Assembly: GCA_964440915.1 (NCBI GenBank)
Contig: CAYTTV010000057.1
Location: 1 to 20,570, forward strand
Reading direction: 5' to 3'
Length of the DNA stretch: 20,570 nt
Origin: CAMPJM01 sp964440915
Lineage (GTDB): Bacteria; Bacteroidota; Bacteroidia; Cytophagales; Cyclobacteriaceae
The notes beneath the pieces were generated by a model, which was not told where the DNA came from, did no database searches, and was given only the letters and a program-made list of their open reading frames with translations. How positions within the stretch are numbered: position 1 is the first letter of the stretch; every line of letters starts with the position of its first letter. Shown here one piece after another: positions 6,315 to 14,356 of this stretch. Made by a program: the position numbers and the translations under genes.

Positions 6315-9260
6315 ATGATTATGCCATATTACTATTATAGCTTGTTCCTGCTTTTTATCATGAACACTTTTTGCGTGGGGCAGAGTGACCGAACTCTGGA
6401 AGCACCTCCTCCTCCTGAATTGCCTAAAACCGTGTGGACGGATTCGGTGATTCAGACGCTGACATTGGATGAAAAGATAGGACAGTTGATTATGGTGCCG
6501 GGGTACTCGAATAGAAACAAGGCGCATGAAGATGAGCTTTCCGCGCTCATAGAGCAATATAAGGTGGGCGGTATTATTTTTTTCCAGGGAAATCCAGTAG
6601 ATCAGGCTAGAATGACCAACCGATATCAGTCGGAAAGCAAGTTGCCTTTGTTGATCGCGCTGGATGGAGAATGGGGCTTGGAGATGCGTCTGGACAATAC
6701 GATGCGGTTTCCTTATCAGATGACCTTAGGGGCTATTCAGGACGATTCGCTGATATATGAAATGGGGAAGGTGATTGCTGAACATCATAAAAGAGTGGGG
6801 ATTCATGTGAATTTTGCGCCTGTTATAGACATCAATAATAACCCCCGAAACCCTGTGATCAATTACCGGTCCTTTGGGGAAGATCGGGAAAATGTGACAG
6901 CTAAAGGGATCATGTACATGCGTGGAATGCAGGATAATGGCGTAATTGCCTCGGCCAAGCACTTTCCAGGTCATGGCGATACGGATAAAGACTCGCACTA
7001 TACGCTTCCTGTGATCACGCATGACAAGGATAGGCTAGACTCGCTGGAGCTGTATCCTTTCCGAAAATTGATTGAGGCAGGGGTGAAAAGTGTGATGGTG
7101 GGTCATTTGAATATTCCTGCGCTGGATTCCACAAAGAATCATGTATCGTCGTTGTCGAAGCCTATTGTGACCGGTTTACTGAAGGAAAAGATGGGGTATA
7201 GGGGGCTGATCACGACGGATGCTATGAACATGAAAGGGGTAGCGGATAGGTTGCCTCCTGGAGAAGTAGATGTGCAGGTGCTTTTAGCTGGCAATGATCT
7301 GATCTTGATGCCGGTGGATGTTCCTAAGACTGTGACTGCTATTAAAAAAGCCATTGAGCAAGGTGTATTAACTCAAGAGCTGATTGACGATAGATGTCGT
7401 AAGATATTGGAAGCCAAAGAGTGGGCAAGTGTGCATGAATTTGAGCCGATAGATACTGCCAATATGGTGGCAGACTTGAATACTGAGGACGCTAAGCTGC
7501 TGAACAGGGGTTTGCTGGCAGCTTCTCTGACGCTGTTGCGGAATAAAAACCAGTTGTTTCCTGTAAAAGGCCTTGACACTTTAAAGGTAGCGACCATTGC
7601 GATAGGAGCGAAAAGCAAGAATTACTTCCAAAAAACGGTTGATAAGTATGTTTCAGCCACTCATTTTATCATAGACAATAACAGTAGCAAGGAGCAGGTA
7701 AATGCTATAGAAAAGCAGTTGAGCCAATACAACTTGGTGTTGGTGTCACTGCATAGACAGGAAAGGAGGCCTGGCACAACTTATGGGGTAGGCGCTGATG
7801 TTTCCAGCTTTATAAAAAGGCTTTCTAACCGCAAGAACGTGGGCATGGTGTTATTCAGAAATGCCTACCTGCTGAGTAAATATCCAGATCTTGACAAGGC
7901 AGATGCCCTTGTGGTGACCTATCAAGATGGGCAAGTGGAGCAGGAGGTAGCTGCTCAGGCTATCTTTGGGGCGTTGGCCATGCAAGGGAAATTGCCCGTT
8001 TCTGCTAGTGAGCATTTTAAGGCTGGGGATGGGCTATCGACGAAAGGTGGCTTTCGGCTCGGTTATGCGCCGCCTGAAACTGTGGGTATCGGTCACTTAG
8101 CCTTGAACCAAATAGATACCTTGGCTTCTAAAGCCATTAAGGACGCTGCTATGCCAGGCTGTGTGATTTTGGTAGCGAAAGATGGGCAGGTGATATACAA
8201 CAAAGCTTTCGGCTATCATACCTATGACAGTATGCAGCATGTGAATGCTGATGATTTGTATGATTTGGCTTCCATTACAAAAGTGGCGGCTGCATTGCCT
8301 GCGCTGATGAAACTGGAGTCGGAAGGGAAGTTTGATCTGGACGAACCTCTCAGCAAGTATTTAAAGGAATTTAAAAAAAAAGATAAAAAAGACATCACCT
8401 TTCGGCAGGTGCTTGCCCACCAAGGCGGCCTGAGCGCTTGGATACCATTTTGGAGAAATACCGTCAGAAAGAATGGGAGCTTCAAATGGTTTACTTTCAA
8501 GGAAGATTCGTCTAAGAGGTTTCCTTATAAAGTGGCGGACAATTTATATCTCAACCGGAACTATCATAAAAAAATATACCGCAGTATTCGCAAGTCTCCG
8601 GTTAGTGAAGATCCAAAGTATGTGTATTCTGACTTGTCATTTTATTTATACCCACGCTTAGTGGAGCAGTTGAGTGGCAAACCGTTTTTGGAATACTTGG
8701 AGGAAGCGTTTTACGGTCCTCTGGGAGCTGGGACGCTTACTTTTAATGCCTACCAAGAATTTCCTATATATCGCATAGTGCCTACAGAGTATGATTCTTT
8801 ATTTAGGCATGCTCAAATTCATGGAAGGGTGCATGACGAAGGGGCGGCCATGCTTGATGGCGTATCGGGACACGCTGGCTTATTTGGCAATGCCAATGAC
8901 CTGACCAAGCTCTTGCAAATGTATGTGCAGAATGGCCGGTATGGCGGCACTGAATATATTGATAGTGCTACGTTAGCTGAGTTTACCCGTTGTCAATATT
9001 GCTTTACAGGCAATCGTAGGGCTTTGGGTTTCGATAGGCCGAATGTGCCGTATGTGGAGAATGGCAATACAGCTAAGGGTGCCTCGGAAGTTAGCTATGG
9101 ACATTCTGGTTTTACAGGTACTTATGCGTGGGTAGACCCTAAATTCAATCTCATATATGTGTTCTTATCCAATAGGGTGTATCCGACACGCGAGAATACT
9201 TTACTGTTCCAGCAAAATATCCGCACTAATATCCAGCAGGTAATTTATGATGCGATATAG
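6315..9260 (+). CDS. Secreted NagZ-type GH3 beta-N-acetylglucosaminidase fused to an AmiE/class C beta-lactamase-like serine hydrolase
   Basis: A 981-residue two-enzyme fusion. Residues 1-22 are a signal peptide ending VG|Q, so it acts in the periplasm or outside. The GH3 domain (about 40-380) has the NagZ signature KHFPGHGDT (215-223) with the Asp-His general acid/base pair at D226-S-H228, and the nucleophile D302 in LITTDAMNMKG. A linking GH3 C-terminal-like domain covers about 390-580. The beta-lactamase-fold domain (about 595-975) has SITK (Ser653-Lys656), YSD (Tyr771) and HSG (930-932, in the HSGFTG position of KTG), as in class C-like esterases and amidases. In B. subtilis the separate proteins NagZ and AmiE, the latter of this fold, release GlcNAc and then cleave the MurNAc-peptide amide. 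The fusion plus the divergent NamZ gene reconstructs that set. Amidase activity of the second domain is inferred; D-Ala-D-Ala peptidase or esterase activity is the main alternative. Confidence 0.93.
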   Translation: MIMPYYYYSLFLLFIMNTFCVGQSDRTLEAPPPPELPKTVWTDSVIQTLTLDEKIGQLIMVPGYSNRNKAHEDELSALIEQYKVGGIIFFQGNPVDQARMTNRYQSESKLPLLIALDGEWGLEMRLDNTMRFPYQMTLGAIQDDSLIYEMGKVIAEHHKRVGIHVNFAPVIDINNNPRNPVINYRSFGEDRENVTAKGIMYMRGMQDNGVIASAKHFPGHGDTDKDSHYTLPVITHDKDRLDSLELYPFRKLIEAGVKSVMVGHLNIPALDSTKNHVSSLSKPIVTGLLKEKMGYRGLITTDAMNMKGVADRLPPGEVDVQVLLAGNDLILMPVDVPKTVTAIKKAIEQGVLTQELIDDRCRKILEAKEWASVHEFEPIDTANMVADLNTEDAKLLNRGLLAASLTLLRNKNQLFPVKGLDTLKVATIAIGAKSKNYFQKTVDKYVSATHFIIDNNSSKEQVNAIEKQLSQYNLVLVSLHRQERRPGTTYGVGADVSSFIKRLSNRKNVGMVLFRNAYLLSKYPDLDKADALVVTYQDGQVEQEVAAQAIFGALAMQGKLPVSASEHFKAGDGLSTKGGFRLGYAPPETVGIGHLALNQIDTLASKAIKDAAMPGCVILVAKDGQVIYNKAFGYHTYDSMQHVNADDLYDLASITKVAAALPALMKLESEGKFDLDEPLSKYLKEFKKKDKKDITFRQVLAHQGGLSAWIPFWRNTVRKNGSFKWFTFKEDSSKRFPYKVADNLYLNRNYHKKIYRSIRKSPVSEDPKYVYSDLSFYLYPRLVEQLSGKPFLEYLEEAFYGPLGAGTLTFNAYQEFPIYRIVPTEYDSLFRHAQIHGRVHDEGAAMLDGVSGHAGLFGNANDLTKLLQMYVQNGRYGGTEYIDSATLAEFTRCQYCFTGNRRALGFDRPNVPYVENGNTAKGASEVSYGHSGFTGTYAWVDPKFNLIYVFLSNRVYPTRENTLLFQQNIRTNIQQVIYDAI

Positions 9261-9392
9261 GGATTGGGGGTCAATTAGGAATGATTGAGTAATAGATTGA
9301 TGGAATGACTAAATGTTGTCTACTTGCTTTCTCTTCGAACAATAATTCAAGACCTAAGATTTACGATTGAAATCCTGTTCGAACTGTAGGAG

Positions 9393-9475
9393 TTGAAGTT
9401 CAACCCCTTTGGGGTTGTTCTCGGTTTTCCTTTGGAGTTATTCGTATTGAAGCCCTTCAGGCTTTTTAGTTCCCA
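9393..9475. repeat. REP-like two-hairpin repeat, copy 2
   Basis: Hairpin CAACCCC-TTT-GGGGTTG (9401-9417) and hairpin AAGCC-CTTCA-GGCTT (9450-9464) are 49 bp apart, followed by TTTTAGTTCC. Order, spacing and ending match copy 1 at 2036-2116. Because the second hairpin is followed by a T run and lies 190 bp after the NagZ-AmiE stop, it could also serve as that gene's terminator. Confidence 0.6.
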
Positions 9476-9588
9476 GTTAAAAATTCAATATTATTTCATT
9501 ATCACCAAGCCATGAGATCTCTTCACTTTCAAAAGATCCGGTGGTTGGCAGGATCTCCATGATTAATGCTTTTTTATTCTACTGTCCT

Positions 9589-9688
9589 NNNNNNNNNNNN
9601 NNNNNNNNNNNNNNNNNNNNNNNNNNNNNNNNNNNNNNNNNNNNNNNNNNNNNNNNNNNNNNNNNNNNNNNNNNNNNNNNNNNNNNNN
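9589..9688. other. Scaffold gap of 100 Ns
   Basis: Exactly 100 Ns of unknown true length. Unlike the first gap, the flanking bases do not overlap (left ends ACTGTCCT, right begins TGTATTCG), so sequence is genuinely missing. The rest of the intergenic stretch 9261-9847 holds only the REP-like repeat and the GTCT array; I see no gene in it. Confidence 0.9.
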
Positions 9689-9766
9689 TGTATTCGGAAA
9701 TGATAGAACAACAGAATAAACGAATGTAAGAATGGGATAATGGTTTTTGTCTATTATCTTATTTCC

Positions 9767-9815
9767 TGTGTCTAAAGTCTGATGTCTAAAGTCCATTCCT
9801 TTGCCTAATGCCTAC
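9767..9815. repeat. Degenerate 14-bp tandem array, second locus
   Basis: Units TGTGTCTAAAGTCT (9767-9780) and GATGTCTAAAGTCC (9781-9794) are followed by TTGCCTAATGCCTAC (9801-9815), which resembles the TTGCCTACCGCC string before the array at 203-240. It lies 3' of pdxH, in the same orientation relative to the preceding gene as the accC array. Confidence 0.6.
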
Positions 9816-9847
9816 TCTTTTACTTCATTCCCTAAACGTAATTAAAA

Positions 9848-10492
9848 TTACGGCGCCAATCTCGACAGCTTCCAAATATCCTTACTCTTGGTATAGACAA
9901 ATCGGTCATGCAACCTATTTTGCCTTCCTTGCCAAAACTCAAATCTTTCAGGGATGACATTATACCCGCCCCAGTGTGGAGGACGTGGGATCGTGCTGCT
10001 CCCTTTGAATTTTTCTTCAAATTGCTTTTGTCGGGCTTCGATCACTTCTCTATTCTCAATAGCCTCACTTTGGGGAGAGGCCCATGCGCCAATTTGGCTG
10101 CCTATGGGGCGACTATGGAAATACTCGTCCGATATGGCCTCTGTCGCTTTCTCAACCTTGCCTTCAATCCTGACCTGTCTTTCCAGTTTTTCCCAAAAGA
10201 AGTTCAATGAGACATAAGGGTTTTCTTCCATTTCTTTACCCTTACGGCTATTGTAGTTGGTGAAAAATTGAAAGGTTTGGTTTTCTATACCTTTTAGGAG
10301 CACTATTCGGGACGATGGTCGTCCACTGTGAGAGGCGGTAGACAATACCATGGCATTTGGCTCTGTGGTCCCAGCCTTTTGCGCTTCGTCAAACCAAACC
10401 AAAAATTGCATGAATGGATCATCCTCAAGTTTACCTTTGTTCAGATTGAGCTTTGTATACTCCTTCCTAAGGTCTGCTATTTCGTGTTGCAT
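9848..10492 (-). CDS. pdxH: Pyridoxamine 5'-phosphate oxidase
   Basis: This FMN-dependent cytoplasmic enzyme oxidises pyridoxamine or pyridoxine 5'-phosphate to pyridoxal 5'-phosphate, the last step of vitamin B6 synthesis and salvage. At 214 residues it has the usual length and is complete. Diagnostic blocks in order are ASHSGRPSSRIVLLKG (FMN-binding region), FFTNYNSRKGKEM, LERQVRIEGKVEK, RPIGSQIGAWASPQS and the C-terminal RPPHWGGYNVIP followed by EFWQGRQNRLHDRF, which binds substrate phosphate and FMN. The ATG at 10492 gives MQHEIADLRKEY, a typical PdxH start. Upstream on the minus strand is a TATTTTTG string matching the Bacteroidota -7 box, and further up a perfect palindrome (10533-10546). 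It is divergent from the YqgE family gene, a pairing I recall from other Bacteroidota. Confidence 0.97.
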   Translation of the reverse strand: MQHEIADLRKEYTKLNLNKGKLEDDPFMQFLVWFDEAQKAGTTEPNAMVLSTASHSGRPSSRIVLLKGIENQTFQFFTNYNSRKGKEMEENPYVSLNFFWEKLERQVRIEGKVEKATEAISDEYFHSRPIGSQIGAWASPQSEAIENREVIEARQKQFEEKFKGSSTIPRPPHWGGYNVIPERFEFWQGRQNRLHDRFVYTKSKDIWKLSRLAP

Positions 10493-10532
10493 AGAAAATC
10501 TTTTTTCAAAAATAGGAATTAAACCTGTATGT

Positions 10533-10546
10533 GCCTTTGCAAAGGC
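10533..10546. promoter_or_regulatory. Perfect 14-bp palindrome upstream of pdxH
   Basis: GCCTTTGCAAAGGC is its own reverse complement and lies about 41-54 bp before the pdxH start, just upstream of a TATTTTTG -7-like box. It could be an operator or chance. The remainder of 10493-10791 shows nothing else I can name. Confidence 0.25.
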
Positions 10547-10791
10547 TTATAAATTCCTTATTCTTGAAACTCAATGTATTTAGAAATGCTTTTATCGGCT
10601 CTGTATAAGATTATGGTCCATAATGGTAACGATGGAGTAATATAATAGAAAGGGAAGATATTTCCGACGCAGTTGAATACTTTATGAACTGGCCTAAACT
10701 ACATTGAGGAAAAGAAAGTTATAAAAAATTGATGGTGCTAATGGAATGAAATCATAGATGGAATATAGCACTGTACTAAAAAAGGATAGCC

Positions 10792-11370
10792 ATGGAATAT
10801 TACGGAAATTTCGATAGCATGATCCCTCAGAAAGGAGATTTGATGATTTCGGAGCCATTCTTACCCGATCCGAATTTTGAAAGAACGGTGATATTGGTCT
10901 GCGAGCATAATGAGCAAGGATCTTTTGGATTTGTACTCAATAAGCCATCATTGTTGAAACTGCAAGATGTTATGGAGGACATTGACGGATTTGATGCTTC
11001 TATATACATTGGAGGACCTGTTCAACAGGACACTTTACACTTTCTCCATAGAATAGGAGATAGGCTGGAAGGAGGTGAGCCTATCAACAATGAGGTGCAA
11101 TGGGGAGGAAATTTTGAGCAATTGAAGATTTTGATAAACCAAGGGCAAGTAGACGAAAAGGATGTGGCCTTTTTTCTTGGTTATTCGGGTTGGGGAGAAG
11201 GCCAGTTAATTAACGAAATCAATGATAAATCATGGATCGTTCACAAATCGGTCACTCCTGACCAGGTCTTTGACAAAGATCCAAAAAGCCTATGGAGAGA
11301 TGTCTTAAAAGAGATGGGCGGGAAATACAAGATGATTTCAAATTATCCTACCGATCCAAGGCTTAATTAA
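10792..11370 (+). CDS. YqgE/AlgH (DUF179) family protein
   Basis: 192 residues, the normal length for the family. Family marks are KGDLMISEPFLPDPNFERTVILVCEHNEQGSFGFVLNKP near the N-terminus, YIGGPVQQDTLHFLHR in the middle, and the highly conserved FLGYSGWGEGQLINEI block followed by SWIVHKS. No signal peptide or membrane segment is present, so it should be cytoplasmic. The biochemical role of the family is unresolved; the AlgH name comes from a proposed regulatory effect on alginate in Pseudomonas that cannot be assumed here. The ATG at 10792 has an AAAGGA run about 10 nt upstream. It is divergent from pdxH and followed after 58 bp by the DUF349 gene on the same strand. Confidence 0.95.
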   Translation: MEYYGNFDSMIPQKGDLMISEPFLPDPNFERTVILVCEHNEQGSFGFVLNKPSLLKLQDVMEDIDGFDASIYIGGPVQQDTLHFLHRIGDRLEGGEPINNEVQWGGNFEQLKILINQGQVDEKDVAFFLGYSGWGEGQLINEINDKSWIVHKSVTPDQVFDKDPKSLWRDVLKEMGGKYKMISNYPTDPRLN

Positions 11371-11428
11371 AGGATTTTGTTAATTTTGTTATAGTTGTTA
11401 TACAGGTTTTTGTGTTAATTTTGGAATT

Positions 11429-13555
11429 ATGGAGATTGAAAAAGACATATCCGGTGCATCTGAGCAAAAGGCAGATGAGATAAAAAACGCAATGGACAAT
11501 ACGGAGGTTTCTGAGGAAAACAACCCAAAGGAGCAAGACTTAGAAGGTAAAGCTTCCGACCTTGGAGATGAGACGGTAGGGGAAGAAAGCACTGAAATTG
11601 CACCAAGTGAAGCTACAATAGAAGAAACATCTCCTGAGGCAGCGTTGCCAACAGCGTCTGATCTTGCGCCATTAGAAGAAAATGAGCCAGCGGGGCTAGC
11701 AAACCAAAAGGACGATGCTAAAACACCTGCAGCAGAACCTATTGCTGAAGACGATCCATTGCCTACACAAAAACTGGATGAAAAAACTATAGAGGAGCCC
11801 AACTCCGAGAAAGAGGATAGTGATGAGCATGATGAAGAGGATCAACAAGAAGACTATTCTAACTATAATAAGAAGCAATTGGTAGGCGTATTGGCAACAC
11901 TTACCAAAGAAGATAATATTAATAAAATAGAAAGGGTGCTTAAGGAAGTGAAGCCTCACTATGACGAGCTGAGGGATGCAGAACGAGCAAAAGCCCTTGA
12001 GAAGTTTATAGCAGATGGCGGTGATGAAGCTGATTTTGCATATAAGTCTGATGAACTTGATATTAAATTCGATGCAGATTATGGATTGCTTAAGGAGAGA
12101 AGGAGCAAGCATTTTGCCAATATCGAAAAGCAGAAGGATGATAACCTTACTGCCAAAAACCAATTGTTGGAGCAGTTGCGTAAGTTAGTGGATGATGAAG
12201 AAACTACTGCTAGCTTGGATGCGCTGAAGAAGATTCAAAGTGAGTGGAAGAAAATAGGGCAGATCCCTTCAGGCCAAGTAAAGACATTGTGGGCTAATTA
12301 CAATGCCCTATTAGACCGGTTCTATGATAATAGGAGTATCTATTTTGAACTAAAAGAACTGGATCGTAAGAAGAACTTAGAAGCAAAACTAGAATTATGT
12401 GAGCGCGCTGAAAAATTACAGGAAGAAACCAACCTGAAGAATGCGATTAAGGAGCTGAATGAATTGCATGAGGAGTTTCGCCATATCGGGCCAGTGCCAC
12501 AGGAAGACCAAGAAGCTCTATGGCAGCGTTTCAAAGCAGCATCTGATACATTGTATGATAGGAGACGGGAGTTTATCGATAAGCTAAAAGGGGAGCTGCA
12601 TGAGAACATGATCGCTAAAAAAGTGTTGGGCGATGAAGTGCAGGCATTCTTGACATTTGATTCGGATAGGATAAACGAGTGGAATGAGAAAACTAAGGAG
12701 ATTTTGGCATTGCAGAAGAAGTGGGAAGCCATTGGAGGTTTGCCAAAAGACAAAGCCAAATCTATAAATAAGCATTTTTGGGGAGGGTTTAAGGGCTTTT
12801 TTGCCAATAAAAATACTTTCTTCAAAAAGCTGGAAGGGCAAAGAGATGAGAATCTTAAAAAGAAAGAGGCATTGGTGCAGGAAGCTGAGGCTCTTAAGGA
12901 TAGTCAAGATTGGGATAAGACAGCAGAGGCTTTGAAGAAGCTCCAAACGGAATGGAGGGCCATTGGCCCCGTGCCCGAAAAATTCAGAAACTCGATATTT
13001 GCTCAGTTCAAAAAAGCTTGTGATCATTTTTTCGAACAAAAAAGGGCTAAAAACAAAGAAGTCAATAAGGAATTTGAAGAAAATCTGGCCAAGAAGACAG
13101 CCATCTGTGAGGCTATTGAAAAGCTTGCCGAAGAGAAGTCGAGTGATGTCGACAAACTGGAGGTACTGTTTGACGAATATCAGGCGATAGGCTTTGTGCC
13201 TAGGAACGCTATAAAACCTATTCAGAACCGGTTTAACGAGGCTGTAAACAAGTTCCTGGAAGAAGCGGCAGACCTCAACGAAGAAGAAAAGCACAATATC
13301 AAACTGACGATCAAGTTTAGCAAGCTAAAAAACAGTCCGAATGCCAATAGAAAGCTGCATCAAAAAGAAGGAGAGATCCGAAAGCACATCAACAATCTGG
13401 AGAACGATATTGTGCTTTGGAAGAATAATCTTGAGTTTTTTGCCAATTCAAAGACTGCTGATAAGCTAAAAGAAGACTTCGACATCAAGATAAAGAAGGC
13501 AAAAGCAGAACTTGAAGAATTAAAAGAGCAATTACATGTCATCCGAAACATATGA
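11429..13555 (+). CDS. DUF349 repeat protein with acidic N-terminal tail
   Basis: 708 residues with no signal peptide or membrane span. Residues 1-145 are a very acidic, low-complexity, probably disordered tail rich in Glu, Asp, Ser and Ala. The rest is helical and contains five DUF349 repeats with the W/F-x-x-IG-x-(V/L/I)-P core: about 271-300 (SEWKKIGQIP), 348-377 (EEFRHIGPVP), 430-459 (KKWEAIGGLP), 507-536 (TEWRAIGPVP) and 581-610 (DEYQAIGFVP), spaced 74 to 82 residues apart, followed by a coiled-coil-like tail rich in Lys and Glu. The family function is not settled to my knowledge. A TAATTTTG string matching the -7 consensus ends 5 nt before the ATG and another lies at 11381-11388, so transcription may start very close to the gene. 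Confidence 0.93.
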   Translation: MEIEKDISGASEQKADEIKNAMDNTEVSEENNPKEQDLEGKASDLGDETVGEESTEIAPSEATIEETSPEAALPTASDLAPLEENEPAGLANQKDDAKTPAAEPIAEDDPLPTQKLDEKTIEEPNSEKEDSDEHDEEDQQEDYSNYNKKQLVGVLATLTKEDNINKIERVLKEVKPHYDELRDAERAKALEKFIADGGDEADFAYKSDELDIKFDADYGLLKERRSKHFANIEKQKDDNLTAKNQLLEQLRKLVDDEETTASLDALKKIQSEWKKIGQIPSGQVKTLWANYNALLDRFYDNRSIYFELKELDRKKNLEAKLELCERAEKLQEETNLKNAIKELNELHEEFRHIGPVPQEDQEALWQRFKAASDTLYDRRREFIDKLKGELHENMIAKKVLGDEVQAFLTFDSDRINEWNEKTKEILALQKKWEAIGGLPKDKAKSINKHFWGGFKGFFANKNTFFKKLEGQRDENLKKKEALVQEAEALKDSQDWDKTAEALKKLQTEWRAIGPVPEKFRNSIFAQFKKACDHFFEQKRAKNKEVNKEFEENLAKKTAICEAIEKLAEEKSSDVDKLEVLFDEYQAIGFVPRNAIKPIQNRFNEAVNKFLEEAADLNEEEKHNIKLTIKFSKLKNSPNANRKLHQKEGEIRKHINNLENDIVLWKNNLEFFANSKTADKLKEDFDIKIKKAKAELEELKEQLHVIRNI

Positions 13556-13612
13556 TAGTCAGGTGCTTTTGAATAATGGCCTATAATGCTATAAAAAAAT
13601 ATACATGCATAG

Positions 13613-13643
13613 TTTGCAATTAACCAATAGCACTATATATTTG
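13613..13643 (+). promoter_or_regulatory. Bacteroidota-type promoter of tRNA-Thr
   Basis: TTTG (13613-13616), a 19-nt spacer, then TATATTTG (13636-13643) fit the Bacteroidota -33/-7 consensus TTTG…TAnnTTTG exactly. Transcription should begin near 13650, about 33 nt before the mature tRNA. Confidence 0.8.
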
Positions 13644-13682
13644 CACTCGAATTAAGGGAAAGACCTTAATAAACTTCTTGAA

Positions 13683-13755
<73 letters not shown>

Positions 13756-13767
13756 CTTGAAAATCAA

Positions 13768-13800
13768 GGGGTTACATTTATATGTAGCCCCTTTTTTATT
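13768..13800 (+). terminator. Intrinsic terminator after tRNA-Thr
   Basis: The stem GGGGTTACA (13768-13776) / TGTAGCCCC (13783-13791) has a 6-nt loop and one G·T pair, and is followed directly by TTTTTTATT. It lies 13 nt after the tRNA, as expected for the tRNA transcript. Confidence 0.85.
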
Positions 13801-13806
13801 TTGTTT

Positions 13807-13827
13807 ACCATTTTTTTAACCATTTTT
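13807..13827. repeat. Inverted-repeat arm near tRNA (candidate recombinase arm site)
   Basis: The first 17 bases, ACCATTTTTTTAACCAT (13807-13823), are the exact reverse complement of 13959-13975. The two motifs face each other across the 190-bp gap between tRNA-Thr and the first element gene. Such repeats beside a tRNA attachment site suit arm-type sites of an integrase or excisionase; this role is inferred. Confidence 0.5.
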
Positions 13828-13923
13828 CGCACTCAAAAAATAGCGTTCGTTGCTTTACTTTTATTGTTATCTAATATGGTAAGGAAAATAAGAGGTAAAT
13901 CTGTAAAAGAATTGGGGTAAGCT

Positions 13924-13940
13924 AAGGTTGTTGCAACCTT
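13924..13940. repeat. Inverted repeat AAGGTTG-TTG-CAACCTT
   Basis: Seven-base arms with a 3-nt spacer sit between the two GGTTAAAAA-type motif groups. There is no T run on either strand, so it is more like a protein-binding site or weak hairpin than a terminator. Confidence 0.45.
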
Positions 13941-13948
13941 AAAGTGTG

Positions 13949-13984
13949 GGTAAAAAGTATGGTTAAAAAAATGGTTAAAAATGG
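13949..13984. repeat. Direct repeats GG(T)TAAAAA (candidate recombinase or excisionase sites)
   Basis: Three successive motifs, GGTAAAAAGTAT, GGTTAAAAAAAT and GGTTAAAAAT, are followed by a further GG. The spacing is about 10-12 bp, close to one helical turn, so bound proteins would lie on one DNA face. Bases 13959-13975 (ATGGTTAAAAAAATGGT) are the inverted partner of 13807-13823. The group ends 10 bp from the stop codon of the adjacent HTH gene. Confidence 0.5.
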
Positions 13985-13994
13985 AAGGACTGGA

Positions 13995-14336
13995 CTAACC
14001 AGCTTTTTTAGTCCGGTGCTTTGTGAAATCCTGAAAAGCATGTTTTTTTATTTCATCAGCTGATTGAATGCGATTGCTTTCTATTAATTTCTTTATCTCT
14101 TCTTTATTATACATAACTTTCTTGCCCTTTTTAGTAAATGGATACTTACGAGCACTGTTATAGCCGTAAACTGTTTGTTTTTCTACTCCTAGGAATTTGC
14201 AGAGCCATCCTACGTCACCATATTTGGAATTATCGTTTTTACTGGGTTGGGCAGTGACAATATCATTTTTGTGTCTGGCCAATTCTTCCCTGACCACCTT
14301 CCTGATAGTATTTTCAATAATCTCTTCAAAATTCAT
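13995..14336 (-). CDS. Small helix-turn-helix DNA-binding protein (excisionase-like)
   Basis: 113 residues from the ATG at 14336. A strong AGGAGG ribosome-binding site 8 nt upstream supports this start over the GTG at 14342. The N-terminal 25 residues form an amphipathic helix (EEIIENTIRKVVREEL), possibly for dimerisation. Residues about 40-90 (DVGWLCKFLGVEKQTVYGYNSARKYPFTKKGKKVMYNKEEIKKLI) look like the HTH_17/MerR-like fold used by excisionases and element regulators: a helix, a turn, a recognition helix, then the KVMYNKEEI wing that usually reads as RFxxxEI. It is the last gene of the minus-strand run and the one next to tRNA-Thr, with repeated AT-rich motifs just beyond its stop. A role in excision or in controlling transfer is inferred from position. 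Confidence 0.75.
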   Translation of the reverse strand: MNFEEIIENTIRKVVREELARHKNDIVTAQPSKNDNSKYGDVGWLCKFLGVEKQTVYGYNSARKYPFTKKGKKVMYNKEEIKKLIESNRIQSADEIKKHAFQDFTKHRTKKAG

Positions 14337-14356
14337 CTCCACTTCCTCCTGCTTAC

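Noticed and set aside
9541..9796. Open frames across the second N gap on both strands
   Set aside because: Most codons are Ns, and the flanks are low-complexity intergenic sequence.
11416..11423. TAATTTTG -7 box giving a leaderless DUF349 transcript
   Set aside because: It matches the consensus, but AT-rich DNA gives such matches often; there is no good -33 TTTG at 19 nt, and a second equal match lies 35 bp upstream.
12584..13294. Long minus-strand open frame (236 codons) opposite the DUF349 gene
   Set aside because: It is antisense to a well-supported coding repeat protein; the translation is rich in Phe, Leu and Ile as expected from the complement of Lys/Glu-rich codons, and it has no recognisable domain.
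13992..14014. GGACTAA…TTAGTCC inverted repeat at the end of the HTH gene as a terminator
   Set aside because: Seven-base arms overlap the coding end and no T run follows on the minus strand, so a terminator call is not supported.
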